64,000 nucleotides of DNA, taken from the NCBI GenBank assembly GCA_003116995.1, contig BDSL01000027.1, positions 62,001 through 126,000 on the forward strand, read 5' to 3'. Made by a program: the position numbers and the translations under genes. Of this stretch, positions 1 through 13,166 are shown one piece after another. Every line of letters starts with the position of its first letter. The stretch's first letter is position 1. Under the pieces are notes generated by a model. That model searched no databases. It had not been told where the DNA came from and worked only from the letters and a program-made list of their open reading frames with translations. Source of the stretch: Yamagishiella unicocca (Eukaryota > Chlorophyta > Chlorophyceae > Chlamydomonadales > Volvocaceae).

Positions 1-2
1 AG

Positions 3-3000
3 GTTCAAAATCAGCAGCAGAAACCGTCGCAACCACCCTTGCAGCGCGTAGGATCTGCACCGGCGGGCCTGCGCACTGCCAACGCAGGTGCAATCGCAGT
101 TGGAAGCACGGACATGGCTCTCGGGCGCCAAGGCAGCATCGGCGTCGACCTGGGAAAGCTGCGCAGGCTGCAGCAGGCCGCAGCTGCTGGTCCCATCCCT
201 GGCGCCGGCAATGGCCCCTCAGCGGTTAGTTTTGCACAGCAGCCCCCTGCTGCTCCCCCGTCACAACCCGCGCCGACCGGCGCTGCAATCGGCGCTGGGA
301 CTGGAGCAGCCAACGGCGGTAAGGCTTCTGGCGACGGTACCATCACTTGGACGATGCTAGTGCAGCGCTCAGCATTGGGCCAACTTGCGCAGCGGCTCAA
401 GGCAAGCGTGCCGGGCGCCCGCCGGTCTTTCGACAGCACCTTGGAGGGTAGCACGGGCACAATGTGCTTGACCGGCGGGCTTGCGAGCTCAGTAGCCTCC
501 GTGCACCAGTCGTGGAGCTCGGACGGTTTGCCTCCCCCTACCGAGGTGGGGATGGTTTTGCCTGCGGGCACCTTGAGGTCAAGCGTGCCAACATTTTCAA
601 GTCGCCCTCCGCTGGCAGCCTCAATCTCCTCGCTCAACCTACGCGCCGTCGCGGCTCACTTGGGCTACCTGCCACCCCGCCCAAGCGGCCGCGCAACCGT
701 GATGACGTCAGTCAACATGGCTCCACAGGCTAGCAGCACTGAACTGGCGCTGGCAGGCAACCCCGGTGCGCCACAGCATGGCACCGCTGGACCTCACCAA
801 ATGCTGCCCTCAGCCCCCCTTTCCTTGGAGCAAGGCAATGCCGTCAACAGGCAAGGGCTCGCGCATCCAACTGCGGCTGGCCCGGTGAGCGCCGGTGGCC
901 CTTACGCTACTGCTGCCGCTATCGCCTTTGGCACAGAGGAATATGGCGCCCGATCTGGAGCGACCACAGCTTTCCAAACGGGCAAGGATGGGGTTGCGCC
1001 TTCGGACGCCTACCTTGAGGGCATTCTTGGCCGCCTGAAAACCCCCGGCGTGCTGCTTTGCGCCAACCCCGGCCCCCAAGCCCTTACTGCGTCGTGGGAG
1101 GTCCCCCCGGAAGCCATAACCAACTGCACAGAGTTCCATTCTGGAGGCGGGAACGACGCCTTAGACATCGAGGCAGCGGCAATCGACGACCCCGTGTTTC
1201 GGCGGGACTTCGGGCGCAGCGTGGGCGTGGCTTGGCGGCACAAGGCTCTGGGCTACCGGAATGCCGCCCCAACCGCTAGCTTCCACGAGAAGACCCTGCG
1301 CGTATGTCTTGGGCCTCGGGGCGGTGTGATAGTTGTCGTGCACAGGAGGACATGCGACTGACACAAACGCCCATACACTGCGATCTCTTCGTTTGCCCAT
1401 GGTTTGAGGAAGCATGGTTTGAGGAAGCATATATTCACCCGCAACTGAATGATACCCCACGCACCGTGACGCCCGCAGACGTCGACATCTGGGTCACTTC
1501 CGCGCGAGCAGCAGCCGCAGTGCGTCGCGCTGGTGGAGGCTGCCCTTTCCGAGATGCCGCCTAGCTCACCACAGGTCAAGCAGGCTGCTAGCCGTCCAGC
1601 AGTGCAAGATTCTGGCGCTGTCCACACCCCACGCATCGCTACTGCCGCCGAAATTGCTACTTTGGATAGTCCCAAAGCCGCCGCACCGCCTTCATCCCCC
1701 CGCGGTGCTGATCTCGCAACACTTCCTTCTACGGAGCAGCAGCATGCCGAGGCAGCCGCCATGTGGCGCTCGCACAGTCCACGTGCACGAGCGAGCGCGA
1801 GGGCCAGTGCTCACGAGGCTCGGTCACCCTCGTCCAAGGTGAGGATTGACGGCGACGGACCGGAACCTGTGTCACGATCTGCACCCCTGCCTTGCAAACT
1901 ATTTTACAGTGCGTAAGTTCTGAAAAAGGTGATGGCGTGAGCGCGGCGAATGCGATGAAGGGTGATAGCATGCGCACGATGGAGGGCAGTTGTTAGCGCC
2001 ATGTCCTCTGCCCAAGCAGCCGTCGGTGCATTATTCGGTCCGCGCCCGCGCCGCTGCGCTATGTGGCGTTATCCATCCGTGCATGCAGTGACTCCTACGC
2101 CCGTGCGAGGCTCCTCATGCGGGCGCTGCTACTGCTTTCTTCAGCCACGTGGCCACGCGCAGCCAGGCCAGTGACTGGCCAGACCGACGGTCACGCCCCA
2201 ACACTGCCATTCCCGATGGGGTGCAGAGTGACGGAAAGGCGGCGCCAGTGGCGAACTGCGGAGGCACGACAGTATCAGTAGCAGCAGCGACCAACGAGGG
2301 GCTGCGCGCGGGCGATGCCGCTGCCCAGCGGCGCAAGGTCGGCAAGTTCAGTCCACAGAAGAACAACAAGGCGGCGAGTGCTGTCGACTCGCACGATGAC
2401 AAGGTTGGAGCAATGTGGTTCGCATCTTCTGTTGGTGCGGCCGGGCTCGCCCCGGGTTCTACCGTCACATCCGGCGCCGTCGCTGGCGGCGCCAAGGGGC
2501 ACGGCCGCTATGCCGCCGCTGCTGTTGATGGTGATAGCAGCAGCGGCCCAAGCACTAGCCGCAGCGGCAGCTGGTCGGCTGACGTATCCCCGCGCGAGAC
2601 CGAGGCTTGTGCAGGAGCGTACGAGGGTGGTGGGAACATCGTGACGCTCGCAGTCAGCAAACCCGCCAGGAGGGATATGCCAGCTGCTGACCTTAGGAAG
2701 GACGTCTTGCGGCGCACAAGCCTCATGTCCAACCCGGCGGGCTCTGTGCATCAGGCACCAGCGATTTCGGGATCCAACCAGAATGGAGTTGCAAGGGTCA
2801 GCGCCGGGGCAGGCGCAGCCCTCGCTCAACAGGAAGGCAATACGCCATCCACAACATGCCAGCTCTCCCTGACGCTAGCTCCTTCCCCCGCCAGCGACAG
2901 CTCCGTCGGTAGCTGGGATCCCAACCTGAGTCAGCGTTCCAGGGGTTCTCAGCTTGGAGGACCGGGTGCATTGCGGCGCACGGCCATGGATGCCGCGCTC

Positions 3001-6000
3001 TCGCACACGATCCACGGGTCCTCCTGCGGCAGTGTCACGGCTACTGCCGCCGCCATTCGTCTGCATCAGAACTTAGTGGAGGTGGCCCGCGTGTCAGTTA
3101 CTCCTGCTGCAGCCCGCAAGCGTGGCGCTGTCAGGAGGCGCTCTCTGGCAGCTGGGCTGGAGGCAGCGGATGCCAAGGTCGACGACACCCTGCTCGCCGA
3201 CGACAAAAACGCCGACGGGCCCTTGCCGGCTCCCCGCAGTCGGCATCGTCGCTGGAAATCCCATGGCGACAGCGACGACTCCAGCGACTCAACCGCCATC
3301 ACAGCGGACCTGTCGGCCAGGACTGCAATGTCGGCAACCGCAGCGCACCCGGCTGCCCGACCCGCGAGCGCTGCTGCCAACACAACGCCTCGGTCGGTTG
3401 TGTTCTTGGCCTCCCTTACCAAGGGTGCCTACCACAGCCCTGGCACAGCTACCCGACCCTATGTGGACGTTCAGAATGCCAAGGTCGTGAGTCAGCGCCA
3501 GCAGCAGAAGCAGCAGATGTCGGATGCCGTTGCTGTGTTAGCTGATTCACACAGCGCACGTCGCCTGACGCCTGGCGTGTGCAGTGGCCGTGACCAGCGT
3601 GTAGAGCCACCGGCGGCGCGCACAAATGAGGAGCCCAACCTGGAGGACGCCCTGGCGGAATGCCAGCAGCATTACGCTGCCACTGTGATCCAGGCTCACT
3701 GGCGCAGCGTGCGTGCCAGGCGTGCGGCACAGATGGCATCGGAGGCATGCACATTGCGGCACCGCGAGCGGCAGCATCACGCTGCAGTCGCCATCCAGAG
3801 AGCGTGGAAGGGCGCCCGGGCCCGGGCAGCCGCCAAGCAGGCGCTGGAGAGGCGACAACGCGAGGCCGAGGTGCAGCGCCAGCGGGCGGCTGAGAGAATT
3901 CAGATGGCATGGCACTCTTACAGGCAAGTTGTCGTACGGCTCGCTTGCGGCACGTTCTAGGCCTGTACCATCGCATTCTATTGAATCAGCTGTTAGCACT
4001 TCTGTAGCCACCTTGCCCACCCGTGCTTTAGCCTCGACGTCGCCCCTGAACCCCCTCCCATTCCCAACGCCTTGCAGGCTCCGTCTCGTTGCCCAACGCG
4101 CCACTGTCGCCGAGGACAGTCCTTTCTCCACACCACGCAGCGCCGGCACATCGTCCTGCCCCACGACGCCGGTGCTGGTTTTGCACCCCTTGTCGCATCA
4201 GCAGGCTGTGTGCATCAAGCTGCCGTCAGCCACGCTCTGCAGCAGCGGCGGATTCAAGCGGCGCCTTTTCCAGCCGGTGACAACTTCATTGGACGGGATT
4301 GATCGCGAAGTAGTTGACGCCGCGGAACGGGCTCGGACGATGCGCTGCGGCCAGAGCGATGGCGGCTGGTGTGGCTCCCTGGAAGCAGTCGACGAGCTCG
4401 CGGGCGCCAACGGTGGCCCTTCATTCAGGTGAGGGCGCGTACAACGTTTTCACCCTGTCTAGATGACCAAAGCGTCGTTGTGCCTAGCCTAACTTGTCCT
4501 CCGTTATCGCAGGTACCCGGCTATTCCTCCCCTCGTTTTCCCACTCATCGATGACAAAGATAGTGTCGGCGCAGCCGCCGCCGAGCACCTGCCAACACCC
4601 CGCGCCGACCGTGCAAGCAACGGCGACCGTGGAGCGGTATCCCGCTCGACTGTGGCGGTGCCAATCCCACGCGCAATGGACAGCCAGGTGTCCGTCACCC
4701 ATTCCTGGCCGGCAGGCCTCGCAATCCGCTGCCCGTCGCCTACGTCCGCCTCGGCGGCCAACGCCTCGCAGTCCGTTGCTGTTATTGCCTCGCCGCCGAC
4801 CAAGGTGGACCTCCTTGGCAGCCCACTGCTGTTCTGCGGCAGCGCCATCGCAATCAACACCAAAAGCGCCGCAGAGGACTACAGCGCTTCCCGGGCGCGG
4901 GCTACTGGTGGCAGCGCGGTTGGGCTCGTCGGTCCTGTCCTACCCAAGGGACGCTGCAGTGTCATCAGCGCCAGTTGGGACGGTGGTCGCCTTGGCGGGG
5001 AGAAGAAGCTTGTGGTCCCCAGCAACAGCAATATCCGGAAGAGTGACGGTGGCTATATCGACAGTCTGCGGGCGCTGAGGGCTGACGTTGCCCTGCTCGC
5101 ACAGCTGGCCGGTGCAGCCATGGACAGCTGCCTGGCCTCCTCTGAGCCCAAGGCGCAGCCCCAGGCCCCTGTACAGGAGGAACCCCGCCAGGTGCAGGCC
5201 CAGACCCAACAGCACCGGGAGGAGCAGCAGCAGCCAGAGGTCCGCAACATGCTGTCGGCAGGCAGTGCCCAAGAGGAGAATAAGGACGATGAGAGCGGCT
5301 TTGGTGCCGATGATGTCTCTGAAGAATTCAGTACGGACTTGAGTGAAGGCGGCGCTGCTGATGAGGCCGATGATAGCTTCAACGGGGCAGAGGAGGACGG
5401 ACCGCCGGCCGTAGAGTCGGCGTCAACCGCATTTATCCCAAGCTTTCCGAGCCGCCCAACGGCGTCCCTCCTTAGCTGCGGCAGCAGTGACGAAGAAGCG
5501 CGCAGCGAACTTTCCGACGTGGCGACCGAGATAACGGATGACGACCTCAGCAGAGTACGTCGGCCGATTTCGGGACTAGTGCACGGCACCAGCCAACCCT
5601 GCATTACCATAAGCGCCTCTGACGACGGCGGCGCTCTCAGTTCAGCAGCCCTTGCAAGCCCAGTTCGCTGGCACACTTCTGAGCTGTGGGAGATTGTGCA
5701 CCAGCAGCAGTTGACGCCCGCGGCAGCTGCCACGCCGAGCGACGGTACGAACAGCGCCCTCACTGTCGGCCGCCGCTCGTGGCCTTGCCCACGCCCAGAG
5801 CCTAGCGGCTCCGCAACGCCTCCTTGGTCAACGATCCGCAGCAATGCTTTTTCGGGGTCACACGGAATGGGGACGAGTGGGCTGATGGTCGGTGGCGCCG
5901 CTTCTTTCAGGGATGACTTTTCAGACGTGACTTCAGAGGTGACCGACGACGACTTCAGCAGCGTTCGGCGGCAATTCCCGAGGGCCATCCGCAGCACCAG

Positions 6001-7485
6001 CCCACTCGCCATCAGCGTGGAGAGCCCGCCTAACGATAGCGTCTTGCGCAGCTCAACCGCCCTGACGAGCCCAGTCCGCTGGCACACTTCCCAGCTGTGG
6101 GAGCTCGTACACCAGCAAGGCACGCCCGCCATCCAAACGCCTCGTGATGGCGTCAGCAGCGTCTTTAACGTGGGGCGCCGCTCATGGCCAGGCCCTTCGT
6201 CGTATAGCGGTGCGGCTATGCCTCCGTTGCCGACGCCCGGCTCGGAATCGGCCGCCAGGGGCCGGGCTGAGCCTGGCGCAGGGGGTGGAGCGGCCGTGAG
6301 CGACTTGCCGCCCAGGGCCATGGCCGTCAGTACTCATAAGCCAAGCCAGGTGGCTGTCACTGCATCGCTCCCTACCTTCAGTGGCTTTGCCGTGGGCGCC
6401 GGAGTTGCTGCTTCGCCCTCCTTTGGCTTGAAGGGATCCCAACAGGTTAGCCATTGCCGTATGCCTTGTACAAATGCCGTAGACTCTCCTGTTTTGTCAA
6501 TTTGTAGGAATGACAACTTGACTACGTACGTCGCCTACTGATGGCCCACTCTCTCCACCCGTTGCCCTCTCTCCCTGCACAGCAGCCCGAACGCGCAGAG
6601 GAGCCGAGCCAATCCCCCGCCCCGCCCGGGCTCTTCGTGTTCTCTGGCGAGACAATTGGCAACCTGCAGCTCCGCGCAGCCCAGCAGCTGCCAGTGCCGC
6701 AGATCAGCGACTCGTCCTCCATGGGGTTCTTGCACACAGCAAGCGGCACTGCCATGTCACCCGTGGCGCAGCCAACGGCGAGCGGGGTGTCGTACTCCGC
6801 ATTCACGTCAGCTGTGGCGGGGCCCTCTGGTGATGCTGCGGTTGAGCAGCAGCAGGACACCAACCTGGCGGTCGCAACCACGCCCGAATCTCGCCGGCAG
6901 TCGCGCGCTACCAACAGCAGCAATGACTCTACCAGCGCCCCGTTTTTGTCGTACGACAGTGGCACGACCACCATTGCATACATCATCCCCAAGGGCTGCG
7001 CGAAGCTGGACGCGGCGGCGGATCTGCTCGACGGCATGAACAAGTCCGGGGTTGAGGCAGGAGCGTTATCCGCACTTCAAGACCGCAGGCGCTACACTAG
7101 CAGTCCAAGCATCACCGGTACCCGCATCACCACGCCGCCCGCCGATGCCGACAGCGACGCCTCGCCCAGGCTGGGTCTCCCGCCTCACAACAACATGTAC
7201 CCTGTGGCACGCCGGCTTTCGGTCGGTTCCGCAAGCCTGACGCCGTGCAGCACGCGTCTCTCTCTTCTTGGGCTCTCTGGCTCCAAGGAAAGGGCGGGCA
7301 GCGCTGACAATTCTGATGCTATGGAAGGAGGCTTCAAGGCCCGTAACCTGTCGTCCGCGCCCCAAAGCCGAGTGTTCCGGACCACTGCGCTGGCGCAGGT
7401 TGAGGGCGAGGGATTTGATGACGACGTGTTCTGCCTGTATGGGGGCATACAGCTGTCCTGCGGAAGCAGCGACAGCGATGTTTAG
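3..7485 (+). CDS. IQ-motif (calmodulin-binding) large protein, 5' end outside window
   Basis: Spliced model: 3-1301, 1521-1838, 2167-3923, 4078-4428, 4513-6445, 6583-7485, stop TAG. All phases agree, giving 2186 residues in the window; the frame is open at the left edge, so the start lies upstream. Three IQ-type motifs sit together: AATVIQAHWRSVRARR (about 3670-3720), AAVAIQRAWKGARAR (about 3782-3830) and AERIQMAWHSYR, which runs across the 3923/4078 junction. IQ motifs bind calmodulin or EF-hand light chains. The rest is Ser/Ala/Pro-rich, without a recognised enzyme domain or membrane segment. Two related blocks, each with TDDD, SPVRWHTS and VGRRSWP, lie 408 bp apart in exon 5. The intron after 3923 begins GCAAGT, a GC-AG intron. 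A scaffold or cytoskeletal role is possible, but the function is unknown. Confidence 0.75.
5516..6200 (+). repeat. Internal coding duplication in the IQ protein, two copies 136 codons apart
   Basis: Copy 1 starts at 5516 and copy 2 at 5924. Both read D-V-x-x-E-x-TDDD, then SxVRR, then SPVRWHTS with LWE and VHQQ, then VGRRSWP. The DNA is diverged but the motif order is kept, so this is an old in-frame segmental duplication rather than a tandem array. Confidence 0.8.
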
Positions 7486-9836
7486 GCGGGAGATGGAGGA
7501 GTAAGAACGTAGATTGTTGCGCGGGCCAATTACTGCTGTTAATTACCTAGGGTGAATGGCAGCTGTCATTTTCTTGGCTGAGCCATATGCGGATTAGGTT
7601 GTTTTGCTCTCCGGCAGCGCAGTGGAGGCGGAGAGTGTAGCTGACTCACCAGCTAGATGGCCTTACGGTAATTGCGCAGCGCTGGTTGGGGTTGGATTGA
7701 TAGTGCCCAAAGGCTTAGGGTTTATAAATATGTGTTGCCAGGGTTGTATATTTACCGTCATCACGGCAGTTAAGCGCCGGCCACAAGCCAATGCGTTATA
7801 AGGACATCTTGAGGGCATGACCTTTCCTCCACTGGGGACACAGTAGCAGGTGAATACTATAATCGACGTTAGGTGTCACAAGGCCTGGGCCAATGCTGTT
7901 GCAGATTAGGTGCCTAATTAGAACTCCTCTTATCCATCCTTATGTCCTCTCCCTCAATGGGTGACCCGAGGTTCTGATTGGAGTGAAGACGGTCTCCTTT
8001 TATGCCCGACTCTCCGACCTAGCAGAGCCCAAACTTTTGAAGCGTAGGAAGCAGCAGCGGGGTGCAATAGCTTATCGGTTCAAGCTCTGCAGAGCATAGG
8101 ATTATAATGCGTCCTAGGATGTACTGCTCGTTTGCAACGGCCAATTGGTACCTCCTCTCTTTAAACTAACAGGAACACACATCCCAATCGGTTTAGGTGC
8201 GCAAGATTCATTGCGGTAGTCAGCCAAGCTTCTGGTCCTGCATTGACAAGGGAAACATGGCATAAACCGGGCAGCTTAGGCAGGCCTAACTTGTCTGCAA
8301 TGGAAGCCAGGAGGACTTCAGGCCTGCGTGTCTCTGGGCCCCAGAATACCCCAGCCCTTGTCCGTGTCCCCCACGGATAATTCCACATAAGTTCCATTGC
8401 GCTCATAAGCAGCTACTGGCAGACGCGATGCGGGTTATCAGTCCCTGAAGCGACCTGGCCTCCCCTGCCATCCTCCCCTCCTCCGCTCCGTTCCCTTCCC
8501 CTGTTGCCGCCCGCCAGCCCATCGTCGCCAGGTCGCACAATGCGATCGGCATGCACGCCTGGCCCGCCCACAGCTGCGCGACATGAGCCCCCCACGGGTC
8601 TAAGTGGGCGTACGCCCTCCCGACCCGGCTGTACGGCGCCACTGTGGGCCAGGTCGCGCGGTTCTGGGTATCCCAGCACTGTCGATGTGCAGCGCAGTCC
8701 AATAGTCTCCAGCGGACCAAATGATATGGCAATGTTCATGCAGTTGGTGGTGCTGTGGCAACCCCACGCCCTGGATTACCCGCACATTTGCTGCGGGGGA
8801 GTTTGGGGGAGTTTCTGCGGGAGACCGGCAACTCGTATCGCTCGTATGGCCGGGGGACGCATTTGGCGAACGCCGCTGTCCGACAGGCCAACGTGCACAA
8901 CAACGGCGATTCCCTTGGCAAAAGAGACAAACGGTAAAACAGGACAGTAATTCAACAAACCATGGTGGCAACGCCGCTTTTTAGTGGGCATATGACCCAT
9001 CGATTCGCCTTTCGATACCAGTCACATATCCGAGACCGGCAGGTGTTTGCTAATTGGGGGTCTCTGCTGACTATTGTCCTTGGGGCCAATTATGGTAAAC
9101 GTTTCTAGTCAATCACTCTAAGTTGACCTTGGGTCCCAAGAAGGCACCACACGCCTCACACACACGTCGACCTGCCCGACAGCTTCAGGACGCAAGGTGA
9201 TCATCGAGTTCCCAAGAATCGACCTCAACCGAGCAACTTACGCCTTCTGACCGGCCAATCTTCGTACACCTAAGTACTTCTACCGTTCCTGAAACTTGTC
9301 CGATGTCAATTAAACTACTTTACCATAAGCCAACACAAGCGTCGCAACTATCAACCGGCGAGCTACACGATGATGTGGTCCAACGTAGCGATGCAAAATC
9401 GTAGTCCCCTCACGTACAAGACGAGCGGCGTCTCGTCTACCTTGTTCCACAAAGGTTTGACCCCCAAGGTAGTTCTCCCTTGCACACATCAGGTCTGAGG
9501 CTGATACTGAAGCGAGCCTTTTGTTCCTGTTTGTAGGCCATTGCCAGGCTGCCTTCAACTTCTAAGGTCAGAGGGGTGGGCTCCGGAACCGCCTATTTGG
9601 GGCTCAGCTGTGTAGAGGTGCACTTTCCTGTAGGTGTGAGAAGTAAATGCAGATTTGAAAAGGTAGTGGCCTTACATATCTTCTTTCTACTTGCATTAAA
9701 TTATTGCTACTGAGTATTCCAGCACCTTCGTTTGCAGCGTTTCCCACTTCAATTCGAAGTATATCATTTACTGATTCTTGTATCTTTTAGGCTGTGACTC
9801 AACTCACTCCAGTACAGCTTGCGCTCGCCAGCGCAG
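7486..9836. other. Intergenic, 2.35 kb
   Basis: Spacer between the IQ gene stop and the lipase start. It is less GC-rich than the genes. Short open frames exist on the minus strand between about 8160 and 8970, but they lack splice logic and recognisable domains. No promoter element could be assigned with confidence. Confidence 0.5.
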
Positions 9837-12800
9837 ATGCGTACGCCTCAGCAGGCGCTGAGCGCAGGGACGGGTCGGGCCCTTCGCGGCCGGCCCCTTC
9901 CTGTTTGTCTACCTTGTTGTCACACGCAAGTCGCTCGGGTTCGTGCACCTGAGTCGGCCGTAGTGCGAGCATTGACAACGCATACAGAGGCACCGACGGC
10001 AGGTGAGGCGCGCCCCGCATAACTGGGCGCCTTGGACGGAATGCCATTGGCTCTAGTGATAGCTCTCGAAACACATGGTAAACAAGCACGCGGGGTGGTA
10101 GTGGGTGGTTTGGAATTGGTCAAGTGGCGCCAAGTCACCGATCGAGCGTTATGTGCCCGTGCAGTTGGCAGCTCCTGGTGTGACCTTTGCGGAATATAAA
10201 AATCCACACGCACCATTAACTGCAGGCTCTTCATATGATGCCTGCGACCTGGTGTTGTCCAGTGGTTTCTTGGCATTCGCTGGGCACGCGGGCTTTCTCC
10301 AGGCTGTGGAAGAGGTGAGCGCAATCTGCCCTGCAGTTAGTGGATGTTTTTTACCTATACAACGGAGCGAACTAAACGAGTCATCCGTTTCGCACCACCC
10401 GGTGGACTCGCTGCCGTTCGATCGGTCGCTAAGACACAACTGTCGCTGCAATCAGTCCGCACATAAAACAGCTTGACACGCGACGGCTCCAACACACCGC
10501 TGCTTCTCTCCCGACCCCTAGCGATACCCGAAACCAAACCCGTTCGCCCTTGCACTCCGGACCCGCAGGTCGGACTTTCCGTCGGAGGCGTGATGGGCAC
10601 CAGTGCCGGGGCGCTTGTAGGCAGCCTCTACTGCGCCGGATACACGCCACACCAGGTGAGGACTGGTGCATGCTACTTGCGGCAGTCTCAGGGGAGCTGG
10701 GGTCAGATGGTGGTGGGGCGGGGGCCCTCGGGGAGGGTCCCTCCCGAAAGAGATGAACAGCTGCTGTGCCGGTGCAGTGGTGCAATTCGTGCCGACGTTG
10801 AGAGATGGGCGTCGGGTGATGTTTCATCTGTACGGCAGCAGCTTCATAGCATGTAAGGCTGGACAAGCAGCGGCCCGGGCAGGGCACCTGCGCACCTGTA
10901 TGGTGTAGTATGTTGCTGTGTGATGTGCGCCAGGTCATCGCCCGCAGAGTGGTTGGGTGGGTGGTTCCGCTCGCCATATTGCCCATATAGTCACCTGGTA
11001 GGCAGGCAAGGCGGCACTCGCACCGCACTGCCGGGTGCCCGCCGATTGTAGCCCTGGTTTCTCGCCTGCCGTCCTCGCCCCGTCCCGCCTCGCACCTAGT
11101 TTGCCTACCGTCATAGCCACCTTTAAGAATCGATTCGCCCCTCTGCCCTCCCGCCTTTCCCTGCTGCTGCTGCTGCCGCAGGTGGCCAAGCACCTCTCGG
11201 ATCAGACGCCTGCTTCCCTGCTGCGAGCCTCTTCAGCACCCTGGCGGGGCGGGGCACTGAGCCTGGACGCCGTCATTGACCGCCTCAGAGAGCTGCTCCC
11301 ACCCAGGTGGGGGGAAGGGGGGTGGTCGCGGATGACTCTGGGCCCCGCGTATCGTACCACGTACCGCACCACGGGGGTGTGAGGTGTGCGTCTGCTAGTG
11401 GTGGCTGCGATGCGAGGTAAGGGGGGATAAGATGGAGGACGGAGGCGCAGAGTTGCGTGGGAGGAGGGCCCGGTGCGGCCTGGGTGGGAAGGGGACCAGA
11501 GCCTCCGTGCTCGCGTCCCTTCCTATCATCCAAAACGGCGCCCGGCCACCTTCCGGCCTCGCTCCTCATTTCTTGTTCCCTCCCCTGGCCGCACACCGAC
11601 CCCAAGGTTTGAGGACCTGCATCGGGAGTTCGCCGTGGGGGTGGTGACTGCGGACGGGCGGCACCTGCTCATCGACAGCGGGCCGCTGCCCGAGGCGGTG
11701 GCGGCGTCGGCGGCCATTCCTTTCGTGTTCCAGGCAGTGGACGTGCCGGGTGGGTGCGGGGGGGCTTGTGAGGGAAACCCGTGTACGGGCAAAAACCCGT
11801 TTGTGACATACGTTTGGTTGCTGGGTGAGGTGGATGCGGTGGGCGCGGGCTTGGGGCGCCTGGTTCCCCAAGCCCGCGCCCACCGCATCCACCTCACCCA
11901 GCAACCAAACGTTGCTTGTGGACGGGGCGGGAAGAGGACGCTGGAAGAGGTCGCTGAGGGGGTTGAAGCTCGGCCCCCAATCCCTATCCCACCTGGCGAC
12001 GGCGCTTTTTTCCCCGGTGCTGGGTATACCAGCGTTCACATGGCTTGCCTTGCCGTTACCCCGCTTCTCCCTCATCTCTTCTTTCCTTGTTCTTTGTCGT
12101 GCTCCCCTCCGCTGACAGGTCACGCGGCGCGACACGGCCCGTTCAAGGACGGCGGGGTGGTGGACCGGGTGGGGCTCAAGGCGTGGCGGGACCGGAGGCG
12201 GAAGCAGCAGCTGGTGGGTGGTGCGGCGGAGACCCGGCGGGGCGGGGTAGGGCGCCGCGCTGGCGGGGTTTCGAAAGTGGCTGTCGCTTACTCCCACCAC
12301 CTCAGGGCTCTCCACACCGGCTTGCGGTATCCGACCTAGCCTTTACCTCAGCCGCCCTATACCCAAGCATCCATGAATGAGGCGGATCGTCGGCAGAGCA
12401 CAGCAGCGCACTGCGCCACGCTCGCGGACCCTGCTGATGCTGATGCTGTCCCCGATTTCTCCACCAATATGAGCATGGTGCGCCGTCGGTCCAACATCGG
12501 CACCCCGACCCCTCCTCCCGCAGTCGGGCAACGGTATGTCGCCGCCGCGACCCCCCCCCTGTCTGGTGCACGTGATCGACCGGAGCTCTCCGTTCAGCGG
12601 GTTGGACGACACCACTGCCACGGGTGGGTGCGCGGAGGGGGTACAGGGGAAGGGCAACGGCGGGGTCCTGGGACGGGACCGTGTGTGACGCACCCTCCGC
12701 CCTCTCGCAATGCTGGCCGCGCTGGTTCCTGACGCACAATTGAACCCATCACCGCGGTGCCTCGCATACTGAGGGGGTCAGCGCTGCACAAACGACGCCG

Positions 12801-13166
12801 TCCGTGGTCCCGCCTACCGGGCCTACAACCTAACTATACCGCCAACCACTGCTCGTGTCCCAACTCGCCACCACCGCCACCCCGGCACCGCCTCCTCCTC
12901 GTCCCGCTGCAGGCGAGTCCCGCATCCTGGTCGTCAAGTCGCCCCGCTCCGGAGCCAACTTCTTCGACCTGGGTTCCTTCGAGGAGCACATGACGGCCGC
13001 CAAGGAGCGGGCGCAGCCGCACCTGGCAACGCTGCGGCGCCGGCGTAGCAGCGGCAGTGGCAACGGAGCCGCCTCGGCCAGCAGTAGCAGCAGCAGCAAT
13101 GGCAGCGTGGTGTTTGGCAGTGCGGAGGTGACGGCGGAGTCGGTGGTGCGCGCAACCATCATCTGA
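9837..13166 (+). CDS. Patatin-like phospholipase, probably organelle-targeted
   Basis: Eight exons: 9837-10002, 10226-10314, 10569-10655, 11182-11306, 11607-11749, 12119-12213, 12524-12623, 12913-13166; 352 residues, all phases consistent. Patatins hydrolyse acyl groups of phospho- or galactolipids with a Ser-Asp dyad. The nucleophile elbow is GTSAG (Ser97), following VGLSVGGVM. The catalytic Asp is in KDGG (Asp214). The oxyanion segment is SSGFLAFAGHAGF instead of the usual Gly-rich GGGxxG. Residues 1-55 are Arg/Ala/Thr-rich with few acids, which suits a plastid or mitochondrial transit peptide; the ATG at 9837 was chosen because it opens this exon. The C-terminal tail is Ser-rich. Intron 5 holds a perfect hairpin. 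Fold and dyad are seen; substrate and location are inferred. Confidence 0.87.
11811..11911. repeat. Perfect intronic hairpin, 46-bp arms and 9-bp loop
   Basis: Left arm 11811-11856 is the exact reverse complement of right arm 11866-11911; loop 11857-11865. It lies wholly inside patatin intron 5 (11750-12118). As RNA it would form an uninterrupted 46-bp stem. Confidence 0.95.

Noticed and set aside
5053..6321. 422-codon minus-strand open frame opposite the IQ gene
   Set aside because: Mirror of exon 5, whose codon bias leaves the antisense frame open; no splice or domain support.
8161..8971. Minus-strand open frames in the first intergenic gap
   Set aside because: Short, overlapping in several frames, without recognisable motifs or consistent splice sites.
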